A stretch of 64,000 nucleotides of DNA from Symsagittifera roscoffensis (GCF_963678635.1 NC_087064.1:7291671-7355670), one strand, 5' to 3'. Shown: positions 37,009 through 50,397, numbered from the stretch's first letter. Notes: generated by a model from the sequence alone, not told the origin. Numbers and translations are program-made.

Positions 37009-38318
37009 AACCTTCTTTTGAAATCTGAGAGCGGAAAAGAAGAAAACGGTTTAAATGTCGGTAAGCTCAAATTCTTCTGACAAAGCAGTGAAAAAAGCTC
37101 TTGGCGACACTCTACAAATGGCGCTCCTAATTGTTTAAATGTTCGAAAGAATCTAGCCCATCAATTTGGGAAATTTCAAAGACTAACTGTGTATGTAATG
37201 GTCATTTAGTTTATCTCAAGCGGAAAAAAAATTTACAAATTATGTTGAAAAATTCAAAATCGAAAATGCAAATTTGATTATGTAGGTATAATAACGTAAA
37301 ACCTCTAAGTAATAAGGTAAAAACGGAATGTAAAATTGTTTTAAAATTGATCCAACTAAAAAGAGTGTTAGTTTTGTCTTTTGAATTGATAATGTTGCGG
37401 TTATGTAATGTAATGTCCCACTTCTGCCTGATTAAGATAGCAAACTTAACAATAACTCACTTGAAATTTGAAGGTATTAGCGCGAATTTGAAGTAACTAA
37501 AAATATTACAATTTTCATAACAATGAAAAAAGCTTGATGGAATTCTTGACGGTTCTTTGTTTATTTTAGATTATTGAACAGGTGCATGCTTGAAGTATTC
37601 TGCTTTAGTGGTCGAGTATCATCGGCTTAGCTCACAGGACAAAGACTAGCGAAATCTGAGCACAACCTTCTTTTGAAATCTGAGAGCGGAAAAGAAGAAA
37701 ACGGTTTAAATGTCGGTAAGCTCAAATTCTTCTGACAAAGCAGTGAAAAAAGCTCTTGGCGACACTCTACAAATGGCGCTCCTAATTGTTTAAATGTTCG
37801 AAAGAATCTAGCCCATCAATTTGGGAAATTTCAAAGACTAACTGTGTATGTAATGGTCATTTAGTTTATCTCAAGCGGAAAAAAAATTTACAAATTATGT
37901 TGAAAAATTCAAAATCGAAAATGCAAATTTGATTATGTAGGTATAATAACGTAAAACCTCTAAGTAATAAGGTAAAAACGGAATGTAAAATTGTTTTAAA
38001 ATTGATCCAACTAAAAAGAGTGTTAGTTTTGTCTTTTGAATTGATAATGTTGCGGTTATGTAATGTAATGTCCCACTTCTGCCTGATTAAGATAGCAAAC
38101 TTAACAATAACTCACTTGAAATTTGAAGGTATTAGCGCGAATTTGAAGTAACTAAAAATATTACAATTTTCATAACAATGAAAAAAGCTTGATGGAATTC
38201 TTGACGGTTCTTTGTTTATTTTAGATTATTGAACAGGTGCATGCTTGAAGTATTCTGCTTTAGTGGTCGAGTATCATCGGCTTAGCTCACAGGACAAAGA
38301 CTAGCGAAATCTGAGCAC
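37009..38318. repeat. Tandem duplication of a 655-bp segment
   Basis: 37009-37663 is repeated directly at 37664-38318. Reading the two side by side I found no differences. The segment has no long frame; it lies 360 bp upstream of the exchanger start codon, so it may include promoter or 5' untranslated sequence. Confidence 0.92.
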
Positions 38319-39489
38319 AGCCAAATTAAGTAATGGTTTTTGACTATACTCGGGGAAAACGATCACTATGAAATTTTGCGCGCACCAACGATTGGAAGCA
38401 AAACTGCAAAGTGTAAACCTAAATTCAAAAATCCAAGAATTTCAGTCAATACAAATAATTTCAAAGTTATGATTTGTCTTCACTGCAGCTCAAAAAGTCA
38501 ACGCAAACAAATGCAGAAAACTAAAAAAGGGAAAAGAAATGAGTAATGAAAGAGTAGCGGTATTTTGACTTATATTGGTTTTTAAAATAAATAACTGGTT
38601 TGGTTGGTCAGTAATGGTAAGTGTAGAATGATATTCCGTTTTTTGGTAATAAAACCAGCACTTTGTTTGCTCACACATCTGATATGTATGGATGGTTTAA
38701 ACAACAGTTTCCAAATGCACCAACACGGCTATTCAGTGTTTGATGCGTTCTGGTTTTTTTTATACTGTAAGTGGATCACTCAAACCGCGGCAACATATGT
38801 TTGAGTCCGCACAAAAATTCAATATGTGATCCATTTTATGGTTCAGTCTTAGCACAATAAATGCTAAATTGGTATAACAGTTTCACAGCTTCCTGGGAGA
38901 GAAATAAAGAAATGGAGAAATTATTGTTTAGTTCAGGATGAAACAAAAACCAGGAAAAAAGCCGATATTTGGGCGCATGATTGGTTTAATTACTAACCAA
39001 GGTGACTTGAGTTTTTCTAAAGGGTAAAAAATTATTTGGTTCGTTTTTTTTCTGTTGTAGCTTAGTTTCCGCAACTTAATTGTTTTTGCTTTTGTTCTCA
39101 TTCGTGTCAAATATAATTCGAAATAGAATTCGAGCGAACCATATGTGCTTGAAAATATCAAAAGGCTATTCAGAAGTAACAACGACGGACTTTAGTGCTG
39201 AAAAGCATACCCCGTAGGAAATAATTCAAAAGCTAGTTAATCATTAAAAACACATTAAATGACATTCCTCAGTCTATATTTGAAACAGTTTATTAAAACT
39301 TAAAAAAAAGACTGTTTCAACTAATTTAGTCAGCAGATTACGAAATGAATGCAAATCGCATACTCACCAAAGTTGTCTGCTTCTTTTTTTAAAACGTGAT
39401 ACAGGAATGGGTAAATGTAACTCTCTAAAAATAACAAAAAATTTAAGATATCTGTTTTGACTAGTTAAGATTAACTTGTTATTTTTGTT

Positions 39490-39975
39490 CCGAATTTCGA
39501 AGAAAACGAATTATTTATTCTTGGTGTGGTTTTTTATTCGGTCAATTTCTAGCGATCGAAATAATAGTTTTTAACACAAATGCTTTATACAACACAGAAA
39601 AAATGGACTCCCTGAATCAAAATACAATGTTTTTTTTTCTCCAACCGTTTTTTGCAAGGTTCTGGAAGTTTGAACAAAGGCAATTAGGCCATCCTCTGGA
39701 CTAACTTATGCGCGATTTGAAGATTTTATTCATAATGCGGAAAACGTAAAGCAAATTATTTATGCGCGGTGAAATAGTCCTCACAACAAAATCGTTCCAA
39801 ATTTAACTGCGGCTATCTAATCGGTCGGATTAATTTCATACGTTTCAAATTTCCACACTTGATTTTTGATATTACCTAAAATTTATGGTTTTTCAATCAT
39901 TTCATTTCTTAAAAAATGTTCGATATGAATTAAGGGACGGTCGGAAAATTCAGGGCTTTGTTTTGATATACGAGC
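39490..39975 (+). repeat. Dispersed repeat, copy B
   Basis: The inverted partner of 31575-32050. The two copies keep the same order of shared blocks over about 480 bp, so they are one interspersed element family rather than chance similarity. Terminal repeats could not be fixed. Confidence 0.65.
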
Positions 39976-40560
39976 AACCTTATTGATTCCGAACTTAAGC
40001 ATGGTCCGATAACTCAATTTTAAATATTTGCCAACATACCAATTTTTCTGAGCCCTCAAAATGAGTCTGAACAGAAATTGGGGTGAGCAGTAGCTGTTAA
40101 AGTATCACAAAAGGCTCACCGCAAAACAGCAAAAACAACCATTGCGACCAATTTAAGTGTCCGAATTACTTTGATTGCCTCTAAATAATAAACAGCAAGA
40201 ATTGTTGTTTTGAGATTAAAAAGACATTTCAGCGTTTTTTGATTTATATGAAAAATTTATTTTGTAGGCAGGTTAGAGCTTTGCAAGGGATCTGAAAACA
40301 CATATTTACAGTCTGTAAAATCTAAGCATTTAGTTTCTGGTAGCTTTAACAGGGATCAACATTGCGATCTTTTCACCATCCAAGCCGAGCTAGCTTCATG
40401 AAAATATTAACCATTGATATTAACATATTAACATTGATATCAACATTGAGACCCTTGGAACTCTTTTTCATGCATTGATCAAAACCTACCATACTCGCAA
40501 TCAAAAAATAAAACGCTAGAAGCTACCTCATTTTAAACTTTTCCATTTTAAACTTTTTCA

Positions 40561-40605
40561 AAAAAATAAATTTGCTTTGTTATTAACAAAGCAAGTTTAT
40601 TTTTT
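40561..40605. repeat. Hairpin, 21-bp stem, 3-nt loop
   Basis: AAAAAATAAATTTGCTTTGTT and its near-perfect inverse at 40585-40605 form a 21-bp stem with a single G-T pair around ATT. Too compact for a microRNA precursor; probably the scar of a palindromic insertion. Confidence 0.7.
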
Positions 40606-43600
40606 AATATTAATTCATACAAATTATAGCTGCTTTCATTCTAAATACGGAGAAAACGCCTTTGCAGGCAAAATTAAATCTCCAATCAATTGATTTCTTA
40701 ATTTCAGAACTGTCACGGTCTTTTTTGAGAAAAGTGCAAAAGTGAGTATGAATTTAAAATTATTGTAGAGAATAAATCGCTTATGCAGGGGATATCCTTA
40801 CAAGAAACAAGTTTTCAAAAAATGGAATTTTCTCAATCCTTTTCTCAATTATTTTCTTTAATAACTAGGGCTTAGCCGCTATGCAGAAAAAATTAATAGT
40901 ACCTTTTCTTTTGATTGAATTCCTGATCTCATATTGGCAGGGTAGTTTTCGAAAAAAAAATTTCTAAAATCGGGCAAAATTTAAAAAACTGAACATTTTC
41001 TAAGGCGTTAATTTTTGTCATCAAAAATTTGGGCCAGACTACTTGTCCAATAAAGATTCACAAAAGCCGTTTTTTGTTTGAACACTAAACCTCAGATTTG
41101 GCAAAGTATTTTTTGAGAAATGTCGAAAGTATCCAAAATACGGTCAAATTTTCAAAGTTTGGTCATTTTCTAAGGCCATAATTTTTTAATAAAAATTATG
41201 GCATAGAATCTTATGCAGGGAAGATCAGAACATGTTTTTTTTTCTTAAACGTTTAATATTAACATTTCAAGAAAAAGAAAATAATCCAAAAATTGAGTCA
41301 TAAATTCCCCTTTCTGAAACTTTGAAGGCGGTAAACTTCGGGTAAAATAAAAAAAGATTCACATAAAATGCAGGCGCAAAAAGGAGTCGCCCATTCTCCA
41401 GTTTTTCGAAAAAAAGTAATATAGTTCTGGATGAAAATTAAAATTTTCGACAAAAGCGCAAAAAATTCCCAAAACGTCCAAATTTAACAATAAATCTCAT
41501 ACATTTTCATAATAAATATTTAATGAATCAAAACTAGCCACTAACAAACAAGATACCAAGAAACAATGGCATTCAGCAAAACTAAATAAAATAATACAAA
41601 ATAACCACATAAAGGACTTTCATTTGCGATTTTGATACAAAGTTCTTAATATGAAATCGCTCCTGTAATTAGGCATGATCGACAAAAATTTTCTTCACAA
41701 ATGAACAGAAAATAAAATTAAACATTAAAAAAAACATTTCAAACTTATAGCTATATTTATTTGGATTTTCAAGAAAAATCTGGAAAACTTTTCAAACTTT
41801 AAGCAGCCATTTTTTTGTTTTCAGTTTAAAAGATTTCGGCAGAAAACGCTAACATAAACTTTGGAAACCAGTTTCACTGGCGAAAACTAAGTTTATAAAG
41901 CAATCAAAGCTCTAATCTCTCGCTCGCTAAATTAGGCTAAAACTCAACCTTTAAGCCATTTTTTTTCGAAACTGGGAAAGTCTTTGATATCTTTTTAATG
42001 ACGTTGGAATCATGGCGGGCTTCAATAAGATATACCACTCGAACCATTCCGATTATGATTTTAAATACCTGTTTTTGGTTTAAAAAAACAGGCCGGATTA
42101 CAAATGTCCTCCTTTTTTTCAAAGCTCGAAACAAAAATGGCAATTTGTCCCGAAAAAATCCAAGAAAGAATTGAAACGAGGTAACAGAGTTAAATACACA
42201 TTTTCAAAAAAATTCAGATTGAAAATGGCTCTATTGAATAACTCAACCGAGGTTCAAAAACTGTTCATGAAAAAAATGTAAAATGGGAAGTACTAATGCT
42301 TCGAGTAATTCTCACGCAAATCGAGCACCACAAAAAGATGCATATTCAAGCCCTTAACATAGCAATACAATTATCACTGTCAAAAGAAGGCTGTTTGAAA
42401 ATTTAGACTTTTGGTTCATTGGCTTACTTTTGTTCATTGACCTAATTTTGTATGATTACAGAATTAAGTGTCAAGACGATTGTTTCGGGTTCAACTCCAA
42501 GCTCATAGTTTTGTTACACTAATAAGGTAGTCAAAATTTTCTGTTTTACTTACACAGAAAGCGATGATTACTTTCGCTGTGATAAGATTTGTTGAATTCC
42601 TGTACGTGGTATTCAACTTTAATGAACTCCAAATACAACTTTAATGAACTCCTGTACATAATTTTTGAAATGCAGACGTTATTTTTGTACACAATTAACA
42701 CTTTTCATTATTTTTTGCACGTTTTTAGTAATTAACCAAAGGGTGAATTGATTTTTTTTAATTACTACTAACCAAAAAAAGCATCAATAGAGACACAATC
42801 TATGACAAATTTCATTTTTTTTATACAAGTTAAGCTGAGTTTTGCACCACTTGCGTTAAAAAAATGCCAAAAATCAAAAAATAAAGTGTCTCAAACAAAA
42901 ACAAAAAATTTGAATGTATTCTTTAGGAAAAATGTTAGACTAAAAACTTAAAAAACTTTTATTGCAATTGAAAAATCAATTACCTACAACACAAGAAGGA
43001 TTCGGGCTAGCAAACTTCTTTCAATTCTTTCTCATAACCAATAGATCGAAACACTCAGGAAAAAAAATGTGGTCAAAAAACCTGAAAGTAACGCAAAAAC
43101 TTTGCTCGAAATCTTGCAATCAAACAAGCTGCACGTCCTACAGGAACAATTGGCTATAAACATCAGTAGGATTATTAGCTATAAAAAAGATAACAAAAAA
43201 AAAACGAAAACAAATTTTCAGAAGTTTCGAACAATTTCCACAAACCAGAGCTCGCAGAAAATCTGAAAAAAAAAATCTCAAAACTTGAAAAAAATCACCT
43301 AAGTACATCAAAATTATCAAATATGAACTTGGTACGCAACGTTAAGAGAGCTGGACTACAACAAAGGAAAGATAACATTGAAAAAGTCAATAGGCCTGTA
43401 AAGGAAATTAAAACTAAACACGAAAACTCATTTTCTCCCCAAAATTGGTGCCAGAAACACTCTGGAATCTGGTGCGACACTGGTCATATATCTTCTTAAA
43501 CCAGCAAAAAATTGCGAAAACCTTGTTAGAAATATGACTACTTTCGAACAAAAATGGACAACTGAAAATAATTGGCTTTGCCATAAAATTGAGCCGATTT

Positions 43601-44159
43601 CAAATAAAATGGCCAACTTCCTAAACAAACCAATAAATTATAATTAAAATTAATCCAACGCACTCTTAGATAAAAGATAAATGAAAAATCTTGCATTCGA
43701 AAAAACTGAAAGTTTAATCCAAAAATTTATTTTTGATTTCAGTTTTTTTAACACAAAGTTTTGGCATGTACAAAAACCAGGAAATCATAAACTATATATA
43801 CAGTCTTGAAAGCTAAAAGAAAAAAAATCACTTATAAGGTGAATTTTTTGTTATCTTCATGATTTTCTCCCAATTTGTTTTCGGCTTATTGGCCGCGTTT
43901 TGTTTGTAAATTTTTAGTAAATTTTTCAGAACTTTTTCTTAGTTATCTAGAGTGTTAATATAGATCAAAGTTTTCTCGTTTTTACACACGTAAAAGTTTC
44001 GGTTACAATAGAAGTTTTGAAATTAAAAAAAATAATAAGAAAACAAAAATTAGGTCACTAAATCAATAAACAGTAGACAGAATAAAGTTTTCATGCAGAA
44101 AAAAAGATGATATGCAAACTCAAGGTTAGTAAAATTAAAAACAGCAGAAGTAAAATTAA

Positions 44160-44510
44160 AACACTTAAAGCAACTACAATGTAAACTTCGTACAGCAAAA
44201 AAAAATAATTTCTTCGATGAGGCATTTAAGCGGACAAAACATAAGCAGCCAAACAATAAGCCGACAGTTTTTTGAAACTGATTATTTCACGTTCGAACTC
44301 AAGACCTTTGCCATCCCAGGGATATTCGTTACCTTCAGACCAAGTATGCCGGAGACACAACGAAATGTGAATTCATTATGAATTGAACCTAACTTTACCC
44401 TTTCTAATTTTGATCGTTCTGTGAACAAAGTTATTTACGGAAAAAAGTCTAGTACCCGATAGCAAAACCTTTGCTGATCGCAAGTAATGAAACGACTCTG
44501 CAGTTTTCAA
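44160..44510 (-). repeat. Composite SINE-like repeat family, copy 1
   Basis: Shares an ordered set of blocks with 56430-56810 and 57265-57640. On the plus strand these are CTACAATGTAAA, GACAAAACATAAGCAG, AAGCCGACAGTTTTTTGAAAC, a tRNA-like head (minus strand GGTCTTGAGTTCGAACGTG), then TTTACGGAAAAAAGTCTAGT and CCCGATAGCA..GATCGCAAG. The pol III-like box is on the minus strand. Confidence 0.65.
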
Positions 44511-45099
44511 TGATAGCAATAGTGAATTTTCATGCACACTGACATGAAAGACAAAATAAATTTAAAAGACAAAATAAATTGGTTACTACTATCTTAGTTT
44601 TTGCCCCTAAATAGTGATATACCTAGTTTTTATGTGAGAAAATTACAAAAAATTTGAGAAATTAAAAAAATTAACTAAAATAAACTCACTCTTCGAAGCT
44701 CTCATTGAAAAATTCATAGCAGTTTTTGCAACATTTTTAAGCGAGAAAACGTGATGTGCAGTTGCATCTCTCAAAGAATGAACGAACATTTTCAGAACTT
44801 TTTGTTTGTTTTCCGGATAAAAATGTACGAATTTAAGTGCTTAGATATAAGGGCTCATTGTCTGTCAGATTTCAAGCTTTTTTAGGTTTCAATTCATGAG
44901 TCAGACAAAAATGTGTTTCTAACGTTTTTTTTCACATAAGGAATGAAACGGTTTTTTGATCAAAAGGTTTCAAAGGGAATTTCATTTTGAGTTTTGAAAA
45001 ATGCTTGGTTGCGTTACTTTTTCTCCAGTATACACAAAGGTACATAAGCGCCAACTAATTGCATAAATCAGCTACAAAAACGCTTTGACGAAAAACAAA

Positions 45100-45175
45100 C
45101 GCACACATTCGGATTCGAACCCGCAACTTAAAAACCATCGCATCTCCTGCCAGAAGCTGAAAAAGGTTTTGAAAA
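45100..45175 (-). repeat. tRNA-like SINE head with perfect B box
   Basis: Minus strand: CTTCTGGCAGGAGATGCG (A-box-like) followed at the right distance by GCGGGTTCGAATCC, a perfect B box. There is no acceptor-stem pairing. Confidence 0.5.
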
Positions 45176-45959
45176 TTGCTCGGATCCAGTCTGAACTCCA
45201 AGTGGATGTAAGACATTCATAATTTGATCCGAACAAATGTATTATAACAGAAAGATATGCTCACGCTACGCATGGTTGAAACAGTTGAGTGTGAAGATGA
45301 TGAATAAGTCTATTTGAAGTTGATTCGCTCAATTAGCCCTAAGACCCCAGAAACAGTAGATAATTAAAACATTCTAATAGAAAATTGACAGCCTCCACAT
45401 TGAGAACCACATTAAGAACCTGAGAAAAATTATTCTTTACACAGATCCAAGATTTCGGCTGCAATAGTGGTACCACATAAAAATTCTACTAGAAGCAAAA
45501 AACGACCTTGATTCGCAAAAAACGAGCTTCACTCAACAAAAAAGTTCAGTCTGAAAAGTTGTGAAATAAAAGAAACGGAAAAGAAAATAAGAGAAAATGA
45601 TTTTTTCTGCTCTTTCATTTCGTGGAAGAGAAAGCACCATGTAATGAAACTACACTAGTGGACAAAAGTAAATGGAAATTCAAATTCTCACACTGATTAT
45701 TTCAATTGTCTCGTTGAGATTGTTTCACATCGCATGAACAACTGCTTTTTCTCCGCTTGTTCGAGAATGAATTCACTACGATGTAAAACTTAGTCCATAT
45801 GAGGAAATCTGGCCTTTTCAGGCCCGGATTACATTAGAAAGTCTTTAAAATCAAACACTGATAGTTTCATAGAGGGTAGCTCTGATCATTCTCTCTAGAT
45901 CCGAGTAATACTTTTAACAAAAATCGAAATAAATATTGTCAAAAGTCAGTGAGATGAAA

Positions 45960-47200
45960 ACAACTAAGTGGAAAAAAAATTAAAAAAACTGGAATTACAA
46001 CAAATTCAATCACAAAAAAAAAACAGATGAGAAACATAATCACCAGCTTTGAGCAAGATTTTAGTAATTTTTGAGCGACGACTAGGCAAACAATTCGTGG
46101 TTAGACGCCAACTGATCCAAAAACAAAAACAACAAGGAAATGAGGTCAAAAAATAACTCAGAAAAACAAACGAGAAACACAAAAACTAGCATCAAGCTAA
46201 TTTTTAGTATTTCTTGAGTGTCCACTAAGCCACAACACGTAGTTAGAAGTCAATTCAGCAAAACCAAATAACCAACAGAAAGCAAAAATACCAAAGGAAA
46301 CCATTGTCAAAAAAATCAACTATTTTTTTTTGGAAATACGAAAAATTCAATCTCAGAAAAACAGACGAGAAACACAACATCCAGAATTAAACAAAGTTTT
46401 AGTAATTATCGAGTATACACTAAGCCACAACACCTGGTTAGACGCCAATTAAACAGAAAACAAAAATGCCAAAGAAGTGATTGTCAAAAAAATCATTAAC
46501 TTTTTTTGGAAATACGAAAAATTCCATCTAAGAAAAAAAAACGAGAAACATAAAAACTAGCATCGAGCACGTTTTTAGTATTTCTTGAGTGTCCACGGAG
46601 CGACAACACGTGTTTAGACGCAAATAGGTCCGAAAACAAAAATACCAAAGGAAAATATTGTCATAACTAAATTCAACATGTTTTTGGAAATACCAAAAAT
46701 CCAATATCAGAAAAAACTACGAGAAAAACGACCAACATCATTAAGCAAGTTTCTAATTTTTTTCCGAGTGACTACCAAGCCAACAATACGTGTTTAGACG
46801 CCAATTGATCCGAAAACAAAAACAACAAAGAAAACGAGTGAAAAAAATCAACAATTTTTTTTTGAAAATACGAAAAATTCAATTTCAGAATAACAGACGA
46901 GAAACACAATAAACAGCTTTAAGCATGTTTTTTGAGTGTCTACTGGGTCATTACAAGTGGATAGACGCAAACAGATCCACAACAAAAATACTAAAGGAAA
47001 TGGTTGTGATAACAAAATTCAACATATTTTTGGAAATACAAAAAATCCAATCTCATATAAACCGACGAGAAACACGACAACTAGCATTAAGCAAGCATCT
47101 AGAATTTTTCAACCGTTCACTAAGACAACAACTCGTTGTCAGCCGCCAAATAAACCAAAAACAAAAAAAATATTATACGAAATTATTGTCATAAAACAAT
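45960..47200. repeat. Tandem array of about 175-bp units, 7 copies
   Basis: Units begin with GAGAAACA at 46029, 46172, 46367, 46543, 46721, 46899 and 47067. Each carries AGCATTAAGCAAG, TTTTTGAGTGTCCACTAAGCC, GTGGTTAGACGCCAATTGAT, CAAAAATACCAAAGGAAA and TTTTTTGGAAATACGAAAAA. Spacing is 143, 195, 176, 178, 178 and 168. Units are moderately diverged. No coding frame. Confidence 0.85.
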
Positions 47201-47439
47201 TTTGAGCGATCAAAAAAGTGGAACTGTTAAGCTTTATACTATCAGCCGACCTGATTTATTAAAAAAAGAATCATCATTTTTTATCATTATACCAATGCAA
47301 AATAAATTCACTATACCGACAAAACAAGAGCCGAAATCAATTAGGCTGAACAAAATTTTCAGGCGAAAGGAAAAAAACCCCCCAAAAAATGGAAAATATA
47401 CCAGTCAGGTATAGTTATTTTACAAAACTACAACAGATA

Positions 47440-47790
47440 ATCAACGACACTTGAGACTACAATTGAAACTGATTATCACAGTGCAAAAGAAATTTTGGGC
47501 GGCAACTAAACCGACAAATCATGAGCCAACAAACTTAAATCCGACTAAACAATTTTTCTCGGAAAACATTTCAATTTCAGACGCTGAAAAAACAGGATCC
47601 GACTGGGACACGAATCCCTGACATAAGGTTTAAAAGACAACTTCATTAACTCCAGATCAAGTGTGATGGTACCTGAATTTCGATAATAAAGCAATATCAA
47701 CTTCCATTACAAATGTGTAAGAAAATTTGTTTACGGGAAAAGTCTAGTTCCCGATTACAAGACACTTGCTCTCGCAATTTTAAGAAGTTC
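47440..47790 (-). repeat. Composite SINE-like repeat family, diverged copy 2
   Basis: Contains GGCGGCAACTAAACCGACAAA, then the tRNA-like box (minus CAGGGATTCGTGTCCC) and TTTACGGGAAAAGTCTAGTT with CCCGATTACAAGACAC. Same order as the other members. Confidence 0.5.
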
Positions 47791-48089
47791 AAAATACATG
47801 AAACAATGACAAAACACTTTCAACACAGAAGCGAAGCGGAGCTTCGCACAACTTGCGATACAACACGAACATAAAAATAAGAGAGCAAAAAATCTGAAAA
47901 CTGTGAGAATATGTGAACCAAATTGTTCGAAAATTGCGATAAGCGATAAATAGGGGCCCAGCTAAAGCTAGAGATAACTGTTTGATATTTTTGGAATTTG
48001 TAATACTGATGCTTACCAAAATGGGAAATTTCAAAAATTGGATATTGCCCAAAACAGCAGTCACAATTTTCTTATAAAAACTGAGGAAT

Positions 48090-48810
48090 CACAGTTTCAG
48101 TGGGAAAAAGTATTGCAAGTAGATCGATTGAACCCTTCATCTCAGATTGCTTGGTAGTTTCTAAGAAAAGTAAGAAAAATTCTCAAAAAAGGTCAAACGT
48201 TCAAAAACTTGAATTTCCGAAGCCCACACACTTTTATGCAAAAGAAAGACGTGGCTGCTCAGGCAGAGATTATACCAAAAATCGGGTTTTAGGATTGATC
48301 AATTAACCTTAGAATTAGCTGGGTAGTTTTCGAGAAAATTCAAAAAAAAATTTAAATTGATACAAAAACCAAATACAAATTTTTTCGCGGGCCATATTTT
48401 TGTGTGAAGAGATTCACACGTGTTGTTTCGATTGAACGCAAGAACTCGAGACATGGGAGGGTAATTTTGAAAACAATTGGTTAAAGTCGATTATTCAGGG
48501 CAACTTCCCACAACCCATTGATTCCATTGAACCCAAATTTAGACTTTAGACGGCAGCTTTCGAGAAAAGACAAAAGTTCAAACAACGGTCAAAAAAGCAA
48601 AAAAAAATGACATTTCTGACGGCCATAAAATGTTGTAAGAAAAATCATGCTTAGCCGCATATGCAGAAAATTTCTGAGAAACCGTTCTAATCAATGAACT
48701 CAAAATCTCATATTTGTGAGTCGTATTAAAAAAAAAAGAAAACTTCAAAATTTTGGTCAAATATTCCCATAAGACTTTAAAACACATTAACGCTAAAATA
48801 CTGGATATAC
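48090..48810. repeat. Degenerate semi-tandem repeats, about 90-170 bp
   Basis: Recurring TGGGTAGTTTTCGAGAAAA-type blocks at about 48148, 48318, 48455 and 48549, each followed by runs of AAAAGGTCAAA-like sequence. A related set is found at 40680-41340. Old and non-coding. Confidence 0.5.
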
Positions 48811-50063
48811 TCATGAACTTTCATTATTTCACATAGAGATGATGCTGAGCTTCGCACCACTTACAATACATTTTAAAAAACGTTTTGAAAAGATAAAATG
48901 TAGCCAACCGACATTTGGAAAAGAGTCAAAAAACGCAAGTAAACAAACAAAAAAAGAATTATTTTTTGAAAAAATCTCAAATTTCAAAAAAGACGCATTT
49001 AAAGCCGAATTTACAGAACAATTTACTATTGACACGTTTTTGACTAATATTACCCACTTCCGCTGAGAAGAAAACTTTATTTTCCAAATTAGAAATGAAA
49101 TAAGTTTTTCGTGACTTTCACACTTTAGCTGATCATTAATCAACAGAAAAAAAAGTGAATGTCAAGAACGTGGTTCATTTCTAGTTCGAAAGTGGAATTT
49201 AGCTTTCTTCCCAGCGGAATAAAAAGGAAATTACCTGAACTTAATAAGACAAACCTCGAAACATCAAATTAGAGTGAAAAAATTACTACTGAAAACCTAC
49301 TGACTAACCTGAAAAAAATCCTCACGACCTACTTAAGCGTCTTCAATAACAACCATCGACTCTTAAAAGGAGCTTTGTCTGGAGTTGATCTTCATATTCA
49401 TTTCGATTACCTCACGGTTTGACAAGTCAAGTCAAACTGCGAGAAAATTGAGCCTGAACAATTTTAAGACTTCCTGAAAAAAACATTACGACCTAAATTA
49501 TAGTCTTAACTACGTTCATCGACTCTTAAAATACAGACATTCAGATAAATTGGAAAATCAACGAAAACTTCAAACAAAATCCCTTCACGTGCCGAAATCT
49601 GAACAAAGTTTTTTACGGAAAAAAAGTTGCAGTAAAAGCAATTTAAAATCAGTAACTAAGCTCAATAAGGTATTAAAGAAATTTTAATACCTTATTGAAA
49701 TATTTTGCATAAACCGAAGCTCATATATTTTTACATTGGGCAAAAACAAAAAAAATGAAGCCTAAATATAAATCTGAAAGCTTATACCATTGGATAAATC
49801 TACCTTTCGGATGTCAACTCTTTCATCACACATTCGACATCAACGCCAGCGCCACTTTTGATTTAACAACACATTAAAAAGTAGGAGTCAAAACTATTTA
49901 GAAAGTTGCCTCTAGCTTGCAATCACAATTGGCTCGGTAAAATAGACTATTCAAACTATTCTGCTCACAAATTATTAGATACTTAATAAAAATAAATTAC
50001 TAAAACAAAGGACATTGAAGAGAAAAATCATTCAGGACGAACAGTAAAAAAGCAAAAAATGTT
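48811..50063. other. AT-rich intergenic sequence downstream of PRPF38B
   Basis: No gene recognised. It presumably contains the 3' untranslated region of PRPF38B just below 50064, but no canonical AATAAA on the minus strand was seen within 250 bases. Confidence 0.5.
49663..49697. repeat. Perfect hairpin, 15-bp stem
   Basis: CAATAAGGTATTAAA at 49663-49677 and its exact reverse complement at 49683-49697 flank a GAAAT loop. Located 370 bp beyond the PRPF38B stop codon. Confidence 0.75.
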
Positions 50064-50397
50064 CTAGTCTTTCATGGAATCTGAGGCCTTTTCATCTGGG
50101 TTTTTACTTTGTTGTTCTTTATTGTTTTCTGATGATTCCGCAAAAGATTTATCCTTTTTGCATTCATTGCTATCCTCATTGTCTCTTTCAACCGCTACTG
50201 CTCCCTCTGATATACATTTCTCTTCGCCCACCTTCTTTTCGTCTATTTTTTCGGGTGCATTCTTTGTATCTTTTTCGCTTTTCTTCTCCGAATCCTTCGA
50301 TTTCTCCTGTGACTTCGAACGAGAAGACTTGCGGCTCTTTTTGCTTTTGTGTTTGCCGGATTTCTTGTGTTCCCGCGATCTGGATCTCTTCTTTTCC
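50064..50397 (-). CDS. PRPF38B exon 6 (terminal)
   Basis: Acceptor TTTTCAG|GGAAAA; 334 bp ending at TAG 50064-50066. It continues the RS region (KKRSRSREHKKSGKHKSKK), then an acidic Lys/Glu-rich tail ending DSMKD. The phase fits exon 5 exactly. The opposite strand is also open (50074-50418), but that is a shadow of this biased composition. Confidence 0.88.

Larger units (their letters stand above)
38319..45950. other. AT-rich intergenic region, no gene seen
   Basis: No coding exon was recognised. At 40680-41340 there are loosely repeated segments built on TTTTCTAAGGC.ATAATTTTT and CGGTCAAA..TTCAAA, related to those at 48090-48800 and 26050-26300. A possible splice donor, minus strand ACTTTG|GTGAGTATG at about 39365, could end an upstream 5' UTR exon of the exchanger, but nothing else supports it. 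Confidence 0.5.

Noticed and set aside
45655..45690. CACTAGTGGACAAAAGTAA resembling a Tc1/mariner end
   Set aside because: No matching inverted end or transposase was found within the next few kilobases.
45960..47200. CRISPR-like array
   Set aside because: Whole units, not short repeats with unique spacers, and the genome is an animal's.
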